A stretch of 64,000 nt of DNA from CAG-698 sp964385755 (GTDB lineage: Bacteria; Bacillota_I; Bacilli_A; ML615J-28; CAG-698), in the NCBI GenBank assembly GCA_964385755.1, contig CAYLPZ010000003.1, forward strand, positions 1-64,000. Reading direction: 5' to 3'. The position numbers and the translations under genes are program-made. Position 1 is the stretch's first letter; each line of letters begins with the position of its first letter. The notes under the pieces were generated by a model. It was not told the origin of the DNA. It saw nothing but the letters and a program-made list of their open reading frames with translations, and did not search any database. Below, piece after piece: positions 52,433-61,989 of this stretch.

Positions 52433-52461
52433 TTGAGTTTTACCTTTCTTTGTGATATACT
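52433..52461 (+). promoter_or_regulatory. glyA promoter
   Basis: TTGAGT (52,433-52,438) and TATACT (52,456-52,461) with 17-base spacing on the plus strand, 22 bases before the start codon. No purine riboswitch or operator is visible. Confidence 0.75.
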
Positions 52462-52483
52462 ACTTATCAAGAGGTGATAAATC

Positions 52484-53719
52484 ATGTTAAAAGAAGTAGA
52501 TTATGAAATATTTGAAGTGATTGAAAAAGAAAAACAAAGACAAGAAGAAAATATTGAACTTATTGCTTCAGAAAACTTTGTATCAAAAGCAGTTCTAGAA
52601 GCTCAAGGATCAATTTTAACTAATAAATATGCTGAAGGATATCCTAATAAAAGATATTATGGCGGTTGTGTTTATGTTGATATGGCTGAAACTTTAGCAA
52701 TAGAAAGAGCTAAGAAATTATTTGACGTTGCTTACGTAAATGTACAGCCTCACTCAGGCTCACAAGCAAACATGGCAGCATATCGTGCTATTTTACAAAA
52801 CGGGGATACAGTTCTTGGAATGGCGTTAGATCAAGGTGGTCACTTAACTCATGGAAGTCCGCTTAGTTTTTCAGGAGTAGATTATAAATTTGTTCCTTAC
52901 TATGTAAATAAAGAAACAGAAGAAATAGACTACGACGAACTAGAAAAACTAGCAATGGAAGTTAAACCAAAACTAATCGTTGGTGGTGCTAGTGCATATC
53001 CAATTACAATCGATTTCAAACGTTATCGTGAAATTGCGGATAAATGTGGAGCATATCTAATGATTGATATGGCACATATTGCTGGACTAGTTGCTGCAAA
53101 GATTCACCCAAGTCCAATACCATACGCTGATATCGTAACTACAACAACACATAAAACTCTTCGCGGACCTCGTGGTGGAATGATCATGACAAATAATGAA
53201 GAGTTAGCTAAGAAAATCAACAAACAAGTTTTCCCTGGCGTTCAAGGTGGACCACTTATGCACATTATTGCCGCAAAAGCAGTATGTTTTAAAGAGGCAT
53301 TAGATGATAGTTTTGTAGAATATCAAAAGCAAATCGTTAAAAACTGCAAAAAATTAGCTGAGCAGTTAATTAAACTTGGTTATGTATTAGTTGCTGGAAA
53401 AACTGATAACCACTTACTAATTGTTAATGTAAAAAAATCTTTAGGCATTACAGGAAAAGTTGGTGAAAAAGTTCTTGACCAAGTAAATATTACTTGCAAC
53501 AAAAATACTGTACCTTATGATGAAGAAAAACCAATGATTACAAGTGGATTAAGAATAGGTACTGCTAGTGTAACTACAAGAGGCATGAAAGAAGAAGATA
53601 TGGTTACAATAGCTAAGTTAATTGATAAAGCACTTCGTAACAAGGATAATGAAGAAATATTAGCCCAAGTTAAAGAAGAAGTCTTACAATTAACAAAAAA
53701 ATTTCCATTATATAAATAA
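52484..53719 (+). CDS. glyA: serine hydroxymethyltransferase
   Basis: A 411-residue PLP enzyme converting serine and tetrahydrofolate to glycine and methylene-THF. Motifs are IELIASENFVSKAVLEAQGS, NKYAEGYPNKRYYGGC, and the PLP lysine in TTTTHKTLRGPRGG near residue 225. AGAGGTGAT precedes the start. It is flanked by a promoter and a terminator, so it is a single-gene unit. Confidence 0.97.
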   Translation: MLKEVDYEIFEVIEKEKQRQEENIELIASENFVSKAVLEAQGSILTNKYAEGYPNKRYYGGCVYVDMAETLAIERAKKLFDVAYVNVQPHSGSQANMAAYRAILQNGDTVLGMALDQGGHLTHGSPLSFSGVDYKFVPYYVNKETEEIDYDELEKLAMEVKPKLIVGGASAYPITIDFKRYREIADKCGAYLMIDMAHIAGLVAAKIHPSPIPYADIVTTTTHKTLRGPRGGMIMTNNEELAKKINKQVFPGVQGGPLMHIIAAKAVCFKEALDDSFVEYQKQIVKNCKKLAEQLIKLGYVLVAGKTDNHLLIVNVKKSLGITGKVGEKVLDQVNITCNKNTVPYDEEKPMITSGLRIGTASVTTRGMKEEDMVTIAKLIDKALRNKDNEEILAQVKEEVLQLTKKFPLYK

Positions 53720-53725
53720 TATAAA

Positions 53726-53752
53726 AAGAACGATCAAAAGTCGTTCTTTTTT
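53726..53752. terminator. bidirectional terminator between glyA and htpG
   Basis: AAGAACGA and TCGTTCTT form an 8-bp stem with a 7-nt loop, A-rich before and T-rich after, serving the converging genes on both strands. Confidence 0.85.
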
Positions 53753-53755
53753 TTG

Positions 53756-55675
53756 TTAATATTTAGTTGATAAAACCATTAATTCACTAATTCTCTTAGC
53801 AAATGTTACTGGATCATCAATTGCAAAGCCTTCCATTAGTAATGCTTCATCATAAAGTATTTTCACATAATCATCTAATCTAGAATCATTATCATTAAAT
53901 AATCTTTCTAGAGCATCAAATAATGGATGTTTTGCATTAATTTCAAGAATCTTCTCTGCTTTATATCCTTGACTAGTTGGAATCTTATTCATTACCTTCT
54001 GCATTTCAAAGCTCAATCCATCTGTACTTACTAGACAAACTGGAGAATCAGTTAAACGACGAGAAATAACAACATCTGATACTTCATCTTTTAAAATTTC
54101 TTTAAACTTTTCAAGCATTGATTTCTTATCTTCAGATATTTCTTTTAATTTTTCTTCTTCTTCTTTATCAAGTTCTAAAGCATCGCCTTGATTAATTGAT
54201 TTAAATTTCTTATCTTTATATTGAGTCATTACTTGAAGCATGAATTCATCAATATCATCTGGACAAATTAATACATCATAACCTTTTGCCTTAATTCGAT
54301 CCATTTGTGGCATTACATCAACAGCAGCTTTTGATTTTGCTGAAACATAGTAAATTGATTCTTGGCCTTCTATCATATTTTCTACATATTCATTTAATGT
54401 AATATAATTATCATTTTTATATGTCTTAAATAGCAATAAATCTTGAAGTAAATCTTTCTTTAAACCATATTTATCATAAATACCATATTTTAGATTAACA
54501 CCATAATTATCAAAGAATTCAACATATTTTTCTCTATCATCTTTTAACATACCTGAAAGTTTTGCGGCAATCTTCTTTTCAATGTTTGATGAAATCTTTG
54601 TAAGAACACTATTTTGTTGTAATATTTCACGACTTATATTTAAACTTAAATCATTTGAATCAACTAAACCTTTTACAAAACGGAAATAATCAGGAATAAG
54701 ATCTTTACATTTATCCATGATAAATACACCTTTTGTATAAAGTTGTAATCCTTTTTCATAGTTTTCTGAGTATAGATCATATGGAGCTTTCTTTGGAATA
54801 AATAAAAGTGCTGTATAGTTAAGTGCTCCTTCAACATTTACCATAATGTTTGCTAGAGGGTCTTGGAAATCATAATATTTATTCTTATAAAATTCATTTA
54901 GTTCTTCATCGGTTACTTCATTTTTCTTCTTTTTCCAAATTGGTGTCATTGAGTTAAGAGTATCAAGTGATTTTACTTCCTCTGTTTCGCCATCAATTTC
55001 TTTTCCTTCACTATCAAGTTTAGGCTCGTATTTTGTTACTTCCATTTTGATTGGATAGCGAATATAATCAGAATATTTCTTAACTAAAGTTTTAATATGA
55101 TATTCATTTAAGAAGTCATCATATTTATCCTCTTCAGTATCATCTTTAATATGAAGTACAATTTTTGTTCCTTCACATAAACCTTCAACTTCATCTATTG
55201 TATAATCCTCAGTACCATTAGATGTAAATTTATATCCCATATCGCTAAATGGAGATTTCGTAAATACTTCTACTTCCTTACTTACCATATATGAAGAATA
55301 GAAACCAACACCAAATTGTCCAATTATTTCAGCTTTTTCTTCTTCACTCTTATCGTTTAACTTTTTCATAAATTCTAAAGAACCACTTTTTGCAATAGTA
55401 CCAAGGCAATCAATTAGCTCATCTTTTGTCATACCAATACCATTATCAGTAATTGTAAGAGTTCTTTCTTCTTTATTGATTTCAAGTAAAATCTGATAGT
55501 CTCTATTCTTATCTAATCTTTCATCTGTTAATTGATAGTAATGATATTTATCAATTGCATCAGATGCATTGGAAATTAATTCACGTAAGAAAATCTCTTT
55601 ATTTGTGTAAATTGAATTAATCATTAAATCTAATAATCTTTTTGATTCAGTTTTATATTGTCTAACTTCACTCAT
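53756..55675 (-). CDS. htpG: Hsp90 chaperone HtpG
   Basis: The 639-residue protein has the GHKL ATPase N-domain (LIREL-like FLRELISNASDAID, ITDNGIGMT, GQFGVGFYSSYMVS), the middle domain and the C-terminal dimer domain. AAGGAGATG precedes the start. A CIRCE element overlaps the promoter -35 region, so HrcA probably controls it. It stabilises client proteins under heat and other stress. Confidence 0.97.
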   Translation of the reverse strand: MSEVRQYKTESKRLLDLMINSIYTNKEIFLRELISNASDAIDKYHYYQLTDERLDKNRDYQILLEINKEERTLTITDNGIGMTKDELIDCLGTIAKSGSLEFMKKLNDKSEEEKAEIIGQFGVGFYSSYMVSKEVEVFTKSPFSDMGYKFTSNGTEDYTIDEVEGLCEGTKIVLHIKDDTEEDKYDDFLNEYHIKTLVKKYSDYIRYPIKMEVTKYEPKLDSEGKEIDGETEEVKSLDTLNSMTPIWKKKKNEVTDEELNEFYKNKYYDFQDPLANIMVNVEGALNYTALLFIPKKAPYDLYSENYEKGLQLYTKGVFIMDKCKDLIPDYFRFVKGLVDSNDLSLNISREILQQNSVLTKISSNIEKKIAAKLSGMLKDDREKYVEFFDNYGVNLKYGIYDKYGLKKDLLQDLLLFKTYKNDNYITLNEYVENMIEGQESIYYVSAKSKAAVDVMPQMDRIKAKGYDVLICPDDIDEFMLQVMTQYKDKKFKSINQGDALELDKEEEEKLKEISEDKKSMLEKFKEILKDEVSDVVISRRLTDSPVCLVSTDGLSFEMQKVMNKIPTSQGYKAEKILEINAKHPLFDALERLFNDNDSRLDDYVKILYDEALLMEGFAIDDPVTFAKRISELMVLSTKY

Positions 55676-55719
55676 ATTAACATCTCCTTTTTATTTATAC
55701 TACTATTATACCACTATTT

Positions 55720-55746
55720 TTAGCACTGTCAAGTCTTAAGTGCTAA
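55720..55746 (-). promoter_or_regulatory. CIRCE operator overlapping the htpG promoter
   Basis: TTAGCACTG, nine bases, AAGTGCTAA: the two 9-bp arms of CIRCE with one imperfect closing pair. On the minus strand the spacer and right arm contain a TTGACA -35 box, followed after 16 bases by TATAAT, so HrcA bound here would block RNA polymerase. Confidence 0.85.
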
Positions 55747-55772
55747 AAATAACATTTTTATTGTTTTTGTAT

Positions 55773-55799
55773 AGAAAAAAGCTTTGATAAACAAAGCTT
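55773..55799 (-). terminator. intrinsic terminator
   Basis: AAGCTTTG and CAAAGCTT form an 8-bp stem with a 5-nt loop, followed by TTTTTC on the minus strand, immediately after the stop at 55,801. Confidence 0.8.
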
Positions 55800-55800
55800 C

Positions 55801-56475
55801 TTACAATACATCATCAAATTCCTCTTTAATAAAAATTTTGCATAACATATATTTATAATTTTTATTAATTTCTAAAGATAAAATTTCTTTAGCATTAAAC
55901 CAGTTTTTATTTTCTTCACAATTTTCAACATTTACAAGATAACAAAAATATACATCATCAATCTTCTTATTTTTGACAGTTAATTTGCCAATTCTTTCTG
56001 AGTTTGTAGTTATAAAATTATTTTTTTGTAAATATTTTTCTAACACTTCGTCCGCAAATTCTTTTTTCTTTATTCGAACAATAATTGGTTCATTTTTTTC
56101 AGTTAATAGAACTTTTCCACTGTTCATAATACAAATACAAACATATTCTGTTCTTTGATGATAGGTATATACCATTTTTGTTCTTTTTGGGGCACTTGGA
56201 AGTTTAGTAGCTTTCAGTAGTAAAAATATTCCATAAATTAAATAAATCGTTGAAGCAATCATATAATGAATGTATGGCATCTCATAACCATTATAAAGAT
56301 TATTGTTTTTATCATCAATAAAATATGAAGTGGCTACAAAAAGTAAAATAGCACCAGAAATAATCGTAAACACTAATCCTCTTTTAGATACGTGTACATT
56401 TCGTGTAGCACCATATGCAATTGCCATAACAAAGGTAATTAATATAAATACTCTTAAGAAGATTAGTAATTCCAT
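55801..56475 (-). CDS. three-helix membrane protein with Nudix-like tail
   Basis: A 224-residue protein with three N-terminal membrane helices (LLIFLRVFILITFVMAIAYG, GLVFTIISGAILLFVATSYF, YMIASTIYLIYGIFLLL) followed by an about 110-residue cytosolic domain (VCICIMNSGKVLLTEKN, ... IDDVYFCYLVNVENC, NWFNAKEIL). The strand order resembles a Nudix fold, but the Nudix box (GX5EX7REUXEEXGU) is absent. Function unknown. GGG-rich leader before the start. Confidence 0.6.
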   Translation of the reverse strand: MELLIFLRVFILITFVMAIAYGATRNVHVSKRGLVFTIISGAILLFVATSYFIDDKNNNLYNGYEMPYIHYMIASTIYLIYGIFLLLKATKLPSAPKRTKMVYTYHQRTEYVCICIMNSGKVLLTEKNEPIIVRIKKKEFADEVLEKYLQKNNFITTNSERIGKLTVKNKKIDDVYFCYLVNVENCEENKNWFNAKEILSLEINKNYKYMLCKIFIKEEFDDVL

Positions 56476-56508
56476 TTTTTCCCCCGCTTATTTAGTAGCA
56501 AGCTACTT

Positions 56509-57654
56509 TTATTTTTCATAAACTACTTTTCCATTAACAACAGTCATATACACATTCAAATTTTTATCGATAACTGCAAAGTCAGCATCTTTACCAACAG
56601 CAATTGAGCCTTTTTCTTTATCAACATAAAGAACTTTTGCAGGATTAATTGTCGCAAGATCAATAGCTTTTTCTAAGCTTAATCCTAATACATTCATAGC
56701 GTTACGTATTGCATCATTCATTTTTAATGTGCTTCCAGCTAAAGTTCCATCAGCAAGTCTAGCTTCTTTTCCTTTTACAAATACATCTTGACCACCAAGG
56801 CTATATGTTCCATCAGGAAGATGTTTTGCCTCTAAAGCATCTGTAATTAACGTAATTTTATCTTGTCCTTTGTTCTTATATAATACTTTAATTGCATCAG
56901 GGCAAACATGAACTAAGTCACAAATTAGTTCCGCATACAAACTATCATTTAAGAATACACCACCAACTGTTCCAGCTTCACGGTGATGAAGTCCCTTCAT
57001 TGCATTATAACAATGAGTTGCTGAAGTGACACCATTTTTAGACGCTTCACAAACTTGAGAGCTTGTTGCATCTGTATGGCCGATTGAGGCAACTATTTTC
57101 TTACTGTATAGATAGTTACATAATTCTTTACCATTTTCTTCGTAAGCCAATGTTACTTCTTTAATATGATCTTTACTTGCTTTTTCAAATAATTTGAAAT
57201 CATCAACATTACAAGAAATAATACATGATTCAACTTGCGCACCTTTATATTTTTTGGAAATAAATGGTCCTTCTAAATGAACTCCTAGTACATAAGCACC
57301 TTTATCGTTTTCATTTTCAATGTAGTTAGCTAAATTTTCTAAAGCAGCACAAATGTTTTCTTTTGTTTGTGTCATTGTAGTAGGTAAAAATGCAGTAACC
57401 CCTTCTTTACAAACAGTCTCGCAAATGTTTCTTATATGTTTTAATTCTGGATACATTGAATCAGAATGATTTGCACCGTGAATATGACGATCAATAAAAC
57501 CAGGAACAACTATTTTTTCACTATCAAGCTCGATTTGTCCTTCCTTTTCTTCAAAACTAACAATTTTACCATTTTCAACTTCAACGTTTGCTTTGATTAT
57601 TCCTTTACCTTCTACATAAACATTACAATTCTTAAATCCTTTAAATTCACTCAT
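56509..57654 (-). CDS. nagA: N-acetylglucosamine-6-phosphate deacetylase
   Basis: The 381-residue metallohydrolase has GFIDRHIHGAN with the metal HxH, HLEGPFIS, the GHTDATSSQ His, SATHCYNAMKG and the catalytic Asp in LITDALEA. It removes acetate from GlcNAc-6-P in amino-sugar catabolism and wall recycling. No NagB gene is adjacent here. Confidence 0.95.
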   Translation of the reverse strand: MSEFKGFKNCNVYVEGKGIIKANVEVENGKIVSFEEKEGQIELDSEKIVVPGFIDRHIHGANHSDSMYPELKHIRNICETVCKEGVTAFLPTTMTQTKENICAALENLANYIENENDKGAYVLGVHLEGPFISKKYKGAQVESCIISCNVDDFKLFEKASKDHIKEVTLAYEENGKELCNYLYSKKIVASIGHTDATSSQVCEASKNGVTSATHCYNAMKGLHHREAGTVGGVFLNDSLYAELICDLVHVCPDAIKVLYKNKGQDKITLITDALEAKHLPDGTYSLGGQDVFVKGKEARLADGTLAGSTLKMNDAIRNAMNVLGLSLEKAIDLATINPAKVLYVDKEKGSIAVGKDADFAVIDKNLNVYMTVVNGKVVYEK

Positions 57655-57676
57655 AATTATCCTAATTATCCTCTTT

Positions 57677-58921
57677 TTAATAGTTTTCGTTATTTAATAT
57701 TTCATCAATTGTCTTTTCAACTACAACATCATCTTTTAAGTTCTTATATTCTAAAATACCATCTTTAGCTTTTCTACCTACAACAATACGGTTATTGATG
57801 CCTATTAAATCGGCATCTTTAAACTTAACGCCAGGACTTTCTTCACGATCATCAAATAAAACATCATAACCTTTTTTACTTAATTTGTCATAAAGATTTA
57901 ATGCTATTTCATAACCTTCTGTTCCCTTTTTATCTAAAGGAATTAAATGAATATCAAATGGTCTAATTTCTTTTGGCCATACCGCTTTATCATTATTATA
58001 ATGTTGTTCTAAAACAGCCATTAGTAAACGACTTACTCCAATGCCATAACAACCCATTATAATAGGTTTAGTTTTCCCATCTTTATCAACAAACATTGCT
58101 TTCATTGGTTCAGAATATTTAGTTCCAAGTTTAAAGATATGTCCAGCCTCAATTCCTTTCGCGTGGCAAATAACTCCTTTTCCATCAGGTGATGGTGATC
58201 CATCAGGATAATCTTCAACTTCTATGTTTGATGCATACTCTGATTCACTACTATAACAAATAGTATCTTCACCGATGTCACATAAAATCATGAATTCTTC
58301 ACTTTCTTTTCCACCGATATTACCACTGTTAGCATGAACAATTCTAAAATTAAGTTCTAAACGATTAAGAATATTAATGTATGCTCCTCTTACTTTTAAA
58401 TACCACTCATCTAAGTCTTCTTTAGTTGCTGAGAAAGTATATAAGTCTTTCATAATAAATTCTCTACCACGCATTAAACCAAATCTTGGGCGGAATTCAT
58501 CACGAAATTTAGTTTGAATTTGGTAAAGTGCTACAGGTAATTTCTTATAGCTTGTTATATAATCACGAACAACAGAAGTTATTACTTCTTCGTGAGTAGG
58601 TCCTAAGCAGAATTCACGATCATGACGATCTTTTAATCTCATTAGCTCTTTACCATAATTATCCCATCTTGTACTTTCAACCCACAAATCTTTAGCCTGA
58701 AGAGCAGGCATTAATAACTCACTGCATCCAATTGCATCTAATTCTTCACGAATAATATTCTCAATTTTCTTGATTACTTTATATCCTAGTGGTAAATATG
58801 TATAAACACCTGCAGCGTTTTGTTTCATATAACCACCACGAAGTAATATTTTATGACTAATTACTTCTGCCTCTTTTGGCATATCTCTTAGTGTTGGTGC
58901 AAATAATAATGATTGTTTCAT
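57677..58921 (-). CDS. proS: prolyl-tRNA synthetase, short form without INS domain
   Basis: Class II motif 1 lies in MKQNAAGVYTYLPLGYKV, motif 2 in FRDEFRPRFGLMRGREFIMKD, and motif 3 in CYGIGVSRLLMAV; the anticodon-binding domain follows (IRPFDIHLIPLD). At 414 residues it lacks the about 180-residue insertion (INS) that removes mischarged alanine in most bacterial ProS (about 565 residues): motif 2 is followed within about 100 residues by EDYPDGSPS and motif 3. Editing would need a separate YbaK/ProXp-type protein. Confidence 0.95.
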   Translation of the reverse strand: MKQSLLFAPTLRDMPKEAEVISHKILLRGGYMKQNAAGVYTYLPLGYKVIKKIENIIREELDAIGCSELLMPALQAKDLWVESTRWDNYGKELMRLKDRHDREFCLGPTHEEVITSVVRDYITSYKKLPVALYQIQTKFRDEFRPRFGLMRGREFIMKDLYTFSATKEDLDEWYLKVRGAYINILNRLELNFRIVHANSGNIGGKESEEFMILCDIGEDTICYSSESEYASNIEVEDYPDGSPSPDGKGVICHAKGIEAGHIFKLGTKYSEPMKAMFVDKDGKTKPIIMGCYGIGVSRLLMAVLEQHYNNDKAVWPKEIRPFDIHLIPLDKKGTEGYEIALNLYDKLSKKGYDVLFDDREESPGVKFKDADLIGINNRIVVGRKAKDGILEYKNLKDDVVVEKTIDEILNNENY

Positions 58922-58941
58922 TTTTCCCCCTAATTATTAAT

Positions 58942-60822
58942 TTAAATAAAACTTATTATATCTTGTATTGCTACAAATACCATTAAAGCAAGTAATAAAA
59001 TAAATGTAGCAGTAATTAATATCGTTTCAACTTTTTGACTTGGTTTCTTCTTTGTTACTGCTTCATAAGCTAAAAATACTAGTCTTCCACCATCAAGAGC
59101 AGGAATTGGAAGTAAATTCATAAGTCCAATGTTAACACTTAATAATCCTATTAATGAAAGAAGATATGTAAATCCTAATTCCTTAACTTCACTAGTGATT
59201 GAAAAAATTCCAATAGGTCCTGATAAGTTCTTAATTGAAACTGTGCTATTAAATAGTAATTTAAACGTTCTAAACACTGCTAAAAAGCTTGTTCCTGTTT
59301 GTGTAAATGCGTAACCTATACTTTTTCCTAATGAGAATTTAACATTTGCACCAAGACCTATTACAGCATCAGTAGTATTGATTTTTTCACCATTAATTGT
59401 AGTTTGGTTATCAATTAATTCCCTTGAATATGGTTTTACATTCACTTCTTCAGTTTTTCCATCCGCATGCAAAACTTTCATAGTTATTCTATTTTCTTTA
59501 TCTGATTTAGAATCGCCTTTATATTCATCAAATACTTTACGAACATCAGCCCAAGTAGGATTTTCAATATTTTCTATTTTTAAAATCTTATCTCCAACTT
59601 TTAGACCAGTATTACTTGCTAAGCCTCTACTAGATTTTTCTAAAGTATCATCAATTACTCTAATAGTTGGTATTTCATTTGGATCATAAACCCATCCACT
59701 ACCAAAACCAATTGTATTAAATGATAAGAAAGGCGTTGAGTCTACTATATACTCATTACTGCTTTCTCCTCTAGTATAATATAACTTAATAGTTTCTACT
59801 AAACTTTTTTGATCATATTTATCAAGATACACTGATAAATCATCCCAAGAAGAAATATTTTGTTTACCAAGTGTTTTGGTTTCTACCGCAATTAGCCTAT
59901 CATCTTTTGTTAAGAAGTTTTCTCTTTGGTAAACTACAATAATTTGCTCCGATAATTTTTTTTCTTTATACTCTTCTAAAAATCCTTTTACATCTTTTCC
60001 GTATTTATCTAAAGAAATTGATGAACAGTATATCCCCGCAAATCCTTCTTCTTCTCTGTTTTCTATAGTATCAAGTGAATAACCTACATAATAATATTCA
60101 GAAATTGATGAACCATCAGATACAGAACCTAAAACATTTGAACTTGTATCAACAAATCCAGTGCACAATCCCGCAATAAAATAAACTATTATCGCTAGAA
60201 GGAAATTCATAAGTGGACCACCAAACATAACTAATGCTCGAGCACTTTTACTTTTCGAAACTAATGTTCTGTTGTGCGGTGCAATTTGCATTTCTTCTTT
60301 CTTACTGTAGATAATAGCTTTAGGATCAACAGCGTATCTAGTTACTTCTCCATCTTTAGACACTTCCATGAATAAGTTACCAGTGTCATTTTCATCATAG
60401 ATATCATAACTAATTACATCATATATTGGATAACATATTTTTTCATTATCGATATCCGGGTAGAAAGCTTTTATTACTCCATCAACAATTTGTAACTTTA
60501 GTTTACTACAATTCTTGAATGGATCTTCTTCAACTTCTTCCCCCGCAATTGCACAGAAGCCACCAAGCGGTAAAGCACGAAGTGAATAAACAGTCTCACC
60601 AATACGTTTTTTCAAAAGCGTTGGTCCCATACCAATTGCATACTCACGACATAAAACATTTGCGCGCCTTGCAAAAATAAAATGACCTAGCTCATGTATT
60701 CCAACAATAACACCTAACACAATTGCAAATATCAATAGATTTTCTATAAAATCCCAAACAGATTTAAAGAAACTTCCTATTGATAAAAAATTTACACTAA
60801 AAATAATTACTTTATTTATCAT
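58942..60822 (-). CDS. rseP: site-2 zinc metalloprotease RseP-like
   Basis: The 626-residue membrane protease has the zinc site GIHELGHFIFARR near residue 45 and LDGGRLVF near 580, with membrane helices around each. It cleaves transmembrane anti-sigma factors and signal-peptide remnants. It is longer than usual (about 420); extra sequence lies between the first helices and the PDZ (residues about 90-160 and 240-350). It overlaps dxr by eleven bases, the usual order with cdsA and uppS. Confidence 0.9.
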   Translation of the reverse strand: MINKVIIFSVNFLSIGSFFKSVWDFIENLLIFAIVLGVIVGIHELGHFIFARRANVLCREYAIGMGPTLLKKRIGETVYSLRALPLGGFCAIAGEEVEEDPFKNCSKLKLQIVDGVIKAFYPDIDNEKICYPIYDVISYDIYDENDTGNLFMEVSKDGEVTRYAVDPKAIIYSKKEEMQIAPHNRTLVSKSKSARALVMFGGPLMNFLLAIIVYFIAGLCTGFVDTSSNVLGSVSDGSSISEYYYVGYSLDTIENREEEGFAGIYCSSISLDKYGKDVKGFLEEYKEKKLSEQIIVVYQRENFLTKDDRLIAVETKTLGKQNISSWDDLSVYLDKYDQKSLVETIKLYYTRGESSNEYIVDSTPFLSFNTIGFGSGWVYDPNEIPTIRVIDDTLEKSSRGLASNTGLKVGDKILKIENIENPTWADVRKVFDEYKGDSKSDKENRITMKVLHADGKTEEVNVKPYSRELIDNQTTINGEKINTTDAVIGLGANVKFSLGKSIGYAFTQTGTSFLAVFRTFKLLFNSTVSIKNLSGPIGIFSITSEVKELGFTYLLSLIGLLSVNIGLMNLLPIPALDGGRLVFLAYEAVTKKKPSQKVETILITATFILLLALMVFVAIQDIISFI

Positions 60823-61969
60823 ATACCTTCTTTATTCTTTCCTTTATTATTTTGTCACAATTTAATACATCTTTTTCATCTATATAATCTTTATTTAACG
60901 ATGATTCATCAAATAAATTTATTGCCCAAATTATTATTTTTTCAATTTCAAGAAAAGATATTTTTCCCTCTAAGAATAATCTTACAGCTTCTTCATTACT
61001 TGCATTATAAACACAAGGGTATAATCCTTTCTTTCTTCCAACCTTATACGCAACATCGATCATAGGAAAACGTGTAGAATCCATTTTCTCAAATGAAAGA
61101 ACAGATAATTTATTAAAATCTAATTTTTGCACTGTTGTTTCTTTATATTCTTGTAACAAAGCATTTTGAATTGGAATAATCATTGATGGATTATACATTA
61201 CTGCCCCAATACTTCCATCATTATATTCCACCATAGAATGAATGATACTTTCTTTATGAATAATTGTATCTATTCTATCATAGTCTAAATCAAATAAATA
61301 ATGTGCTTCTATTATTTCTAATCCCTTATTCACCATTGTAGCACTATCGATTGTAATCTTTTTACCCATTTGCCAGTTAGGATGATTTAAAGCTTCTTTT
61401 ACTGTTACGTCTTTTAACTCTTCTCTAGTTTTTTCTCTAAAAGAACCACCTGAAGCCGTAATAATTATTTTATTTATTCTGTTTTCAGCACATTTTTCAT
61501 TATTAATAAGACGATAGATGGCATTGTGTTCACTATCAATTGGATATATTCTAGCTTTGTAACTCTTTAGTAACTTATTTATATATTCCCCACAAGTTAC
61601 CATTGATTCTTTATTCGCAAGATACAAATTACATTCATTCTTTATTGCCATTATTGTGGGAACAAGGCCACTAATACCTGTCACCGCATTAACAACATCT
61701 TTTGAAGATTTAATCATTTCGAAAAGTCCATCATCACCAGAAATGGGATTAATATTTTTTTCTTTTAGAACTTTTATTGAGTGTTCATCATTAGTATGGA
61801 CATACTTTGGATGTACTAAATTTATGATTTCTAATGCCCTTTGTACGTTTTTACAAAAGGAAATTCCAAGAACTGGAATCTTTTCTTTTACACATACTTC
61901 TATTGTTTGGTTTCCTATTGAGCCTGTTGCACCAAGCAAAATAATTCCCTCATTCCAATTCTTTTTCAT
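60812..61969 (-). CDS. dxr: 1-deoxy-D-xylulose-5-phosphate reductoisomerase
   Basis: A 385-residue enzyme of the MEP isoprenoid pathway. Motifs: the NADPH loop LGATGSIGNQT, ANKESMV, SEHNAI, and ASGGSFR with the substrate-binding serine. It lies between cdsA and rseP in the conserved order. Presence means the MEP rather than the mevalonate pathway is used. Confidence 0.97.
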   Translation of the reverse strand: MKKNWNEGIILLGATGSIGNQTIEVCVKEKIPVLGISFCKNVQRALEIINLVHPKYVHTNDEHSIKVLKEKNINPISGDDGLFEMIKSSKDVVNAVTGISGLVPTIMAIKNECNLYLANKESMVTCGEYINKLLKSYKARIYPIDSEHNAIYRLINNEKCAENRINKIIITASGGSFREKTREELKDVTVKEALNHPNWQMGKKITIDSATMVNKGLEIIEAHYLFDLDYDRIDTIIHKESIIHSMVEYNDGSIGAVMYNPSMIIPIQNALLQEYKETTVQKLDFNKLSVLSFEKMDSTRFPMIDVAYKVGRKKGLYPCVYNASNEEAVRLFLEGKISFLEIEKIIIWAINLFDESSLNKDYIDEKDVLNCDKIIKERIKKVYDK

Positions 61970-61989
61970 GTTTTAATTATATTCCTTTC

